Of a stretch of DNA of 64,000 nt, positions 61,182 to 64,000 are shown piece by piece. The position numbers were made by a program, and so were the translations under genes. This stretch comes from Clostridia bacterium. GTDB lineage: Bacteria > Bacillota > Clostridia > Christensenellales > Aristaeellaceae. Below the pieces are notes generated by a model that saw only the letters and a program-made list of their open reading frames with translations, was not told the DNA's origin and did not search any database. Each line of letters opens with the position of its first letter. The stretch's first letter is position 1. The stretch lies in NCBI GenBank assembly GCA_017543905.1, contig JAFYFC010000005.1, forward strand, positions 23,562 to 87,561, given 5' to 3'.

Positions 61182-63449
61182 TCAGAACGTTACCCGAACT
61201 TCTCCGCTTTCGGGCGGCAGCAGGTCGCTTTCCAGACGTCTGCCGTTAAAATACAGCGCTTTTTCACCGCTGCGCTCGTATGTAATGCGGTATTCGCAGC
61301 CGCGGAAGCGCTTGTACGCGTTAGCGCTGTCCCAGCCCGCGGGCAGGCAGGGCCGCACGTGCAGCCCGTCAAGCTCCGGCTGCAGACCGAATACGAACTG
61401 CGCCATCGCCTTCAAAAACCACTGTCCGGATGCGGTGCGCCAGCTTTGCCCCGGCGTGCCGTAGCGATAACCGGTCTCCTTGCCCATGTAACAGTTGCAG
61501 ATTATATACGGCTCCGCGCGTCCGTTTACCACGGGATTTCTGAAGGGAACTATGCAGTCCACGTCCGTGCGCACGCTTTGCTCGTCGCCTCTCAGCGCGT
61601 CGACCGCAAGCTTCCAGCACATTGCGTGCAGATAAACGCCGCCGTTTTCCTGTACGCCGGGCGCTTTTTGGGCTATGCCGCCTATCCAGGCGCTCTTTGC
61701 GGTATACGGGTGAGCGGATACGCGCGTGCCCAGCGGATCGTACAGAAGCTCGCAGGCATTGCAAAACGCGCCTTCCTCGCGCTCCGCGCCGAGCCCGCCC
61801 GCAAGATACGCCCAAAGCTGCGGATTCAGAAATACGCTGCCCTCTTCGCAGGAGCTCGCGCCCACGGGCGCGTCTGCGTCCGTGCGGGCATAGATGTAAT
61901 AGCCGCCTTTTTCGTCCCAGCCGTATTCGTTTATCAAGGCGCACATTTCCCTGTCGCGCTCGGCAAGCATGCGCGCGTATTCCGCTTCGCCTATCGCCTC
62001 TGAAAGCTCACGCAGCTGCCTGCATGCGCGCACCCACGCGATGGAGAGCCATATGCTCACGCCCTTGTTCTCCATGCCTACGCCGTTCATGCAGTCGTTC
62101 CAGTCGCCGCCCCATATACGGATAAGCCCGTGATTGCCCTTGAAATCGTACAGGAAATCGACAGACCTGCGCAGGTGCTCGAACACAGAGGCGGAGGAGC
62201 CGTCGTTAAAGGGCACCTCCTCAAACAGCAGATCGGTGTCGCCGAGCTCTTTTATAATGTAGCTTACGGTGAAGGTAAGCCACACGGTGCAGTCGGAAAA
62301 GTTGTTGTCTCTTATCTTTCCGTCTATGAACGTGCGCGGCGCATAGCCGTTTGAATACTGGTACGTGAGCACGCGCTTTATGCGCTCCCACGCCAGCACC
62401 GGATTGAATGCCGCCAGGCATTCCGTGTCGCTTGCCATGTCTCTGTAACCGTTGTGCCGGACGCGGGCCCAGCGCGAGCCCATATCGGTCTGATACATGA
62501 GCCAATTATTCAGCAGGTGATTGAGATCGCCGTCGGGCGTGTTCAGCTCGAGCCGTCCGTACAGCCGGCGCTCTATCCTCTGTTCCACGCGCGCAAGCTC
62601 GTAGAGCACTTTTTTATACGTGTCGAAGCGGGGCACAAGCCTTGCAGCCGCGTCAAGGCTTTCGCATATTCCGGTCACGAAGGACACGAAGCCTGTCTGC
62701 CCGGGGGCGAGCACGAGCGTGCTCTGCACCGCATAGCCCATTTTTTCCGCCACGCACGCGCTGTCTGAGCAGCCGCCCTTGTGTATCGCGGCAGGGTCTG
62801 CAAGCGAGCCGTAGGGACCTATGAACGCGTTGCGCGCGCAATCGCGCCCGCTTACCTGCTGCCCGCAGGCGCTGAAAAAGCAGAATTCGCGTTCACAGCC
62901 GTAAAACGGCTGCCTGAACTCAAAATGCACGCCGTTTATTTTGTCGTCGGGATATGCCGCGGCGGTATTGTACGCCTGATAGCGGTAGTCGCCGTCAAAA
63001 TCGTTGTCGGTGTAAGAAATTATGTTTATCTCGCGCGGCTTGTCCGAAAGATTAGTCACGTTGACGGCGCTCACCTCTATGCCGGTCAGACGGTCGTCGT
63101 CGCAGGGCACGAACAGCGTGTACTGCGTGCGGATGCCCTTCCGCTCAAGAGTTATCGTGCTCGAGCCGAGCCGGTGCACACATTCGTAGGCGTCCGGCTT
63201 GTCGTAAACGGGCAGACCGCACAGCGAATAGCCTGAGTCGCCCTCGGTCAGATACATGCCGCGCCCCTTCACGGGCATCAGGCGCAGCCCCATATCGTCC
63301 TGCAAAAACCCCTGTCCGATGCCGACCTGCGAGGTAAAGGTGATATAGTGGTCGGTAAAAAAGTAGTTATACCAGTTGCGGGGAATATCGGGCGTGGTTA
63401 TGTGCATCTCGCGCCCGCCCGCTGAAAAGCTTCCGAACGGTGAAAACAT
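61182..63449 (-). CDS. GH94-type carbohydrate phosphorylase
   Basis: 755 residues. An N-terminal beta-sandwich (about 1-280), a helical linker and an (alpha/alpha)6 barrel. The catalytic acid Asp is in RIWGGDWNDCMNG (Asp449), with MASDTECLAAFNPVLA and GYRYGTPGQSWRTASGQWF around the phosphate/sugar site. GH94 enzymes split beta-glucosides such as cellobiose, chitobiose, laminaribiose or beta-1,2-glucans with phosphate, saving ATP. The specificity cannot be told here. AGGAGG precedes the ATG. There is no signal peptide, so it is cytoplasmic. Confidence 0.9.
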   Translation of the reverse strand: MFSPFGSFSAGGREMHITTPDIPRNWYNYFFTDHYITFTSQVGIGQGFLQDDMGLRLMPVKGRGMYLTEGDSGYSLCGLPVYDKPDAYECVHRLGSSTITLERKGIRTQYTLFVPCDDDRLTGIEVSAVNVTNLSDKPREINIISYTDNDFDGDYRYQAYNTAAAYPDDKINGVHFEFRQPFYGCEREFCFFSACGQQVSGRDCARNAFIGPYGSLADPAAIHKGGCSDSACVAEKMGYAVQSTLVLAPGQTGFVSFVTGICESLDAAARLVPRFDTYKKVLYELARVEQRIERRLYGRLELNTPDGDLNHLLNNWLMYQTDMGSRWARVRHNGYRDMASDTECLAAFNPVLAWERIKRVLTYQYSNGYAPRTFIDGKIRDNNFSDCTVWLTFTVSYIIKELGDTDLLFEEVPFNDGSSASVFEHLRRSVDFLYDFKGNHGLIRIWGGDWNDCMNGVGMENKGVSIWLSIAWVRACRQLRELSEAIGEAEYARMLAERDREMCALINEYGWDEKGGYYIYARTDADAPVGASSCEEGSVFLNPQLWAYLAGGLGAEREEGAFCNACELLYDPLGTRVSAHPYTAKSAWIGGIAQKAPGVQENGGVYLHAMCWKLAVDALRGDEQSVRTDVDCIVPFRNPVVNGRAEPYIICNCYMGKETGYRYGTPGQSWRTASGQWFLKAMAQFVFGLQPELDGLHVRPCLPAGWDSANAYKRFRGCEYRITYERSGEKALYFNGRRLESDLLPPESGEVRVTF

Positions 63450-63587
63450 ACGCTGCCTCCTGCTGGGTCAGAGCCTTATTTTTCAGCTTAAATGATAGCG
63501 CATCGGGTGCGGCTTGTCAAGCGCCGGCAGCACAAAATTGCGATTTTCCGATAACAATTATTTAAAACAGCCAAGCGAAAAAAAGTA

Positions 63588-63616
63588 TTGACAAAGGAGA
63601 AGTGTTTGAGTATAAT
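63588..63616 (+). promoter_or_regulatory. Consensus promoter of the tRNA operon
   Basis: TTGACA (63588-63593), exactly 17 bp, TATAAT (63611-63616): a perfect sigma-A consensus, as usual for stable RNA genes. Confidence 0.95.
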
Positions 63617-63655
63617 AACATAGTCGCTTGTGAGGCACGGTCTTGACGCCGTTAT

Positions 63656-63729
63656 CGGGGTGTAGCGCAGTTCGGTAGCGTACGTGCTTTGGGAGCATGG
63701 GGTCGCAGGTTCAAATCCTGTCGCCCCGA
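63656..63729 (+). tRNA. tRNA-Pro (anticodon UGG)
   Basis: 74 nt. Acceptor CGGGGTG/CGCCCCG, anticodon loop TTTGGGA with UGG, T-arm GTTCAAATC. No CCA encoded. Confidence 0.96.
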
Positions 63730-63741
63730 TGAAGAGGATAC

Positions 63742-63813
63742 GACCTCTTGGTCAAGCGGTTAAGACATCGCCCTTTCACGGCGGTAACATGGGTTCGAGT
63801 CCCATAGAGGTCG
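63742..63813 (+). tRNA. tRNA-Glu (anticodon UUC)
   Basis: 72 nt. Acceptor GACCTCT/AGAGGTC, anticodon loop CTTTCAC with UUC, T-arm GTTCGAGTC. No CCA encoded. Confidence 0.95.
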
Positions 63814-63843
63814 TAAGATTCTGGCTATCAGGTGACAGAACAA

Positions 63844-63917
63844 GGGCTTTTAGCTCAGTTGGTCAGAGCAGTCGGCTCATAACCGATCGGTCCGGGGTTC
63901 AAGTCCCTGAAAGCCCA
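63844..63917 (+). tRNA. tRNA-Met, elongator type (anticodon CAU)
   Basis: 74 nt. Acceptor GGGCTTT/AAAGCCC, anticodon loop CTCATAA with CAU. Elongator Met fits best; tRNA-Ile2 with lysidine is the alternative. Confidence 0.9.
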
Positions 63918-63921
63918 TTAT

Positions 63922-63995
63922 GGTGCGGTAGTTCAGTTGGTTAGAATGCCAGCCTGTCACGCTGGAGGTCAGGGGTTCGAGCCCCCTTCGCATCG
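63922..63995 (+). tRNA. tRNA-Asp (anticodon GUC)
   Basis: 74 nt. Acceptor GGTGCGG/TCGCATC with two G-U pairs, anticodon loop CTGTCAC with GUC, T-arm GTTCGAGCC. It ends 5 bp before the window edge, so the tRNA operon may continue. Confidence 0.95.
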
Positions 63996-64000
63996 TTTAA

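Noticed and set aside
1..64000. CRISPR arrays, insertion sequences, prophage or integrase genes
   Set aside because: No spaced direct repeats, transposase motifs, or phage structural genes were seen in either strand.

Overview
The window looks like a chromosomal segment of a GC-rich Clostridia member (Bacillota), probably an animal-gut species near the Christensenellales/Oscillospirales. The evidence is indirect. There is a CggR-pgk-tpiA glycolytic block, an LCP/Wzz/CpsD/CpsB wall-polysaccharide module, Firmicutes-type sigma-A promoters, GGAGG ribosome sites with frequent GTG/TTG starts, a small Alu-less SRP RNA, a Firmicutes-type 6S RNA and many carbohydrate-active genes. I see no transposase, integrase, phage gene or CRISPR array.

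Layout. 1-8.8 kb: the 3' part of a giant YDG/MBG-repeat surface protein, a CHASE2-SpoIIE membrane phosphatase and a small lipoprotein. 9.1-21.9 kb: a tight co-directional run (polA, coaE, an orphan solute-binding protein, galK, tsaE, tsaB, rimI, an alpha/beta hydrolase, a membrane-anchored MurF-like ligase, ddl, an MFS-type carrier) starting at a good promoter and ending at a strong terminator. 22-25.2 kb: cggR, pgk, tpiA, with no gapA. 25.3-29.9 kb: an LCP protein, a strongly promoted acidic secreted protein of unknown family, then Wzz/CpsD/NusG-paralog/CpsB without glycosyltransferases, closed by a long palindromic repeat. 30-34.1 kb: a small unknown gene, 6S RNA, folT, an L-fucose-isomerase-family gene, an EEP-family gene, SRP RNA and tRNA-Leu. 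34.2-37.5 kb: birA, an M48 protease and a macro-domain/HTH fusion.

37.6-53.3 kb is a sugar-oriented accessory region. It holds a Zn alcohol dehydrogenase, an aldo/keto reductase, two tandem TIM-barrel isomerase-like genes (one of which has lost most metal ligands), a peptidoglycan-binding exoprotein, a MATE pump, a DUF5060-type glycosidase, a short oxidoreductase-like protein, a beta-propeller glycosidase, and an Rbs-type ABC importer whose permease carries an extra extracytoplasmic domain. 53.4-57.4 kb: a LOG-family gene, a structured non-coding stretch, gpmA, dnaX and ybjQ. 57.6-63.5 kb: GH2, an SGNH/CE2-like esterase, a ThuA-like gene and a GH94 phosphorylase. The end carries a tRNA operon (Pro, Glu, Met, Asp) behind a perfect-consensus promoter.

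How it fits together: surface and wall assembly (adhesin, LCP, MurF/Ddl, CpsB/D) sits beside import and breakdown of plant- or host-type glycans (GH2, GH94, GH43-like, esterase, fucose isomerase, RbsABC), feeding a CggR-controlled lower glycolysis. The most unusual items are the long-N-terminus RbsC permease, the degenerate TIM-barrel partner, the acidic secreted protein, the detached CpsB/D/NusG module, and two highly structured intergenic regions.
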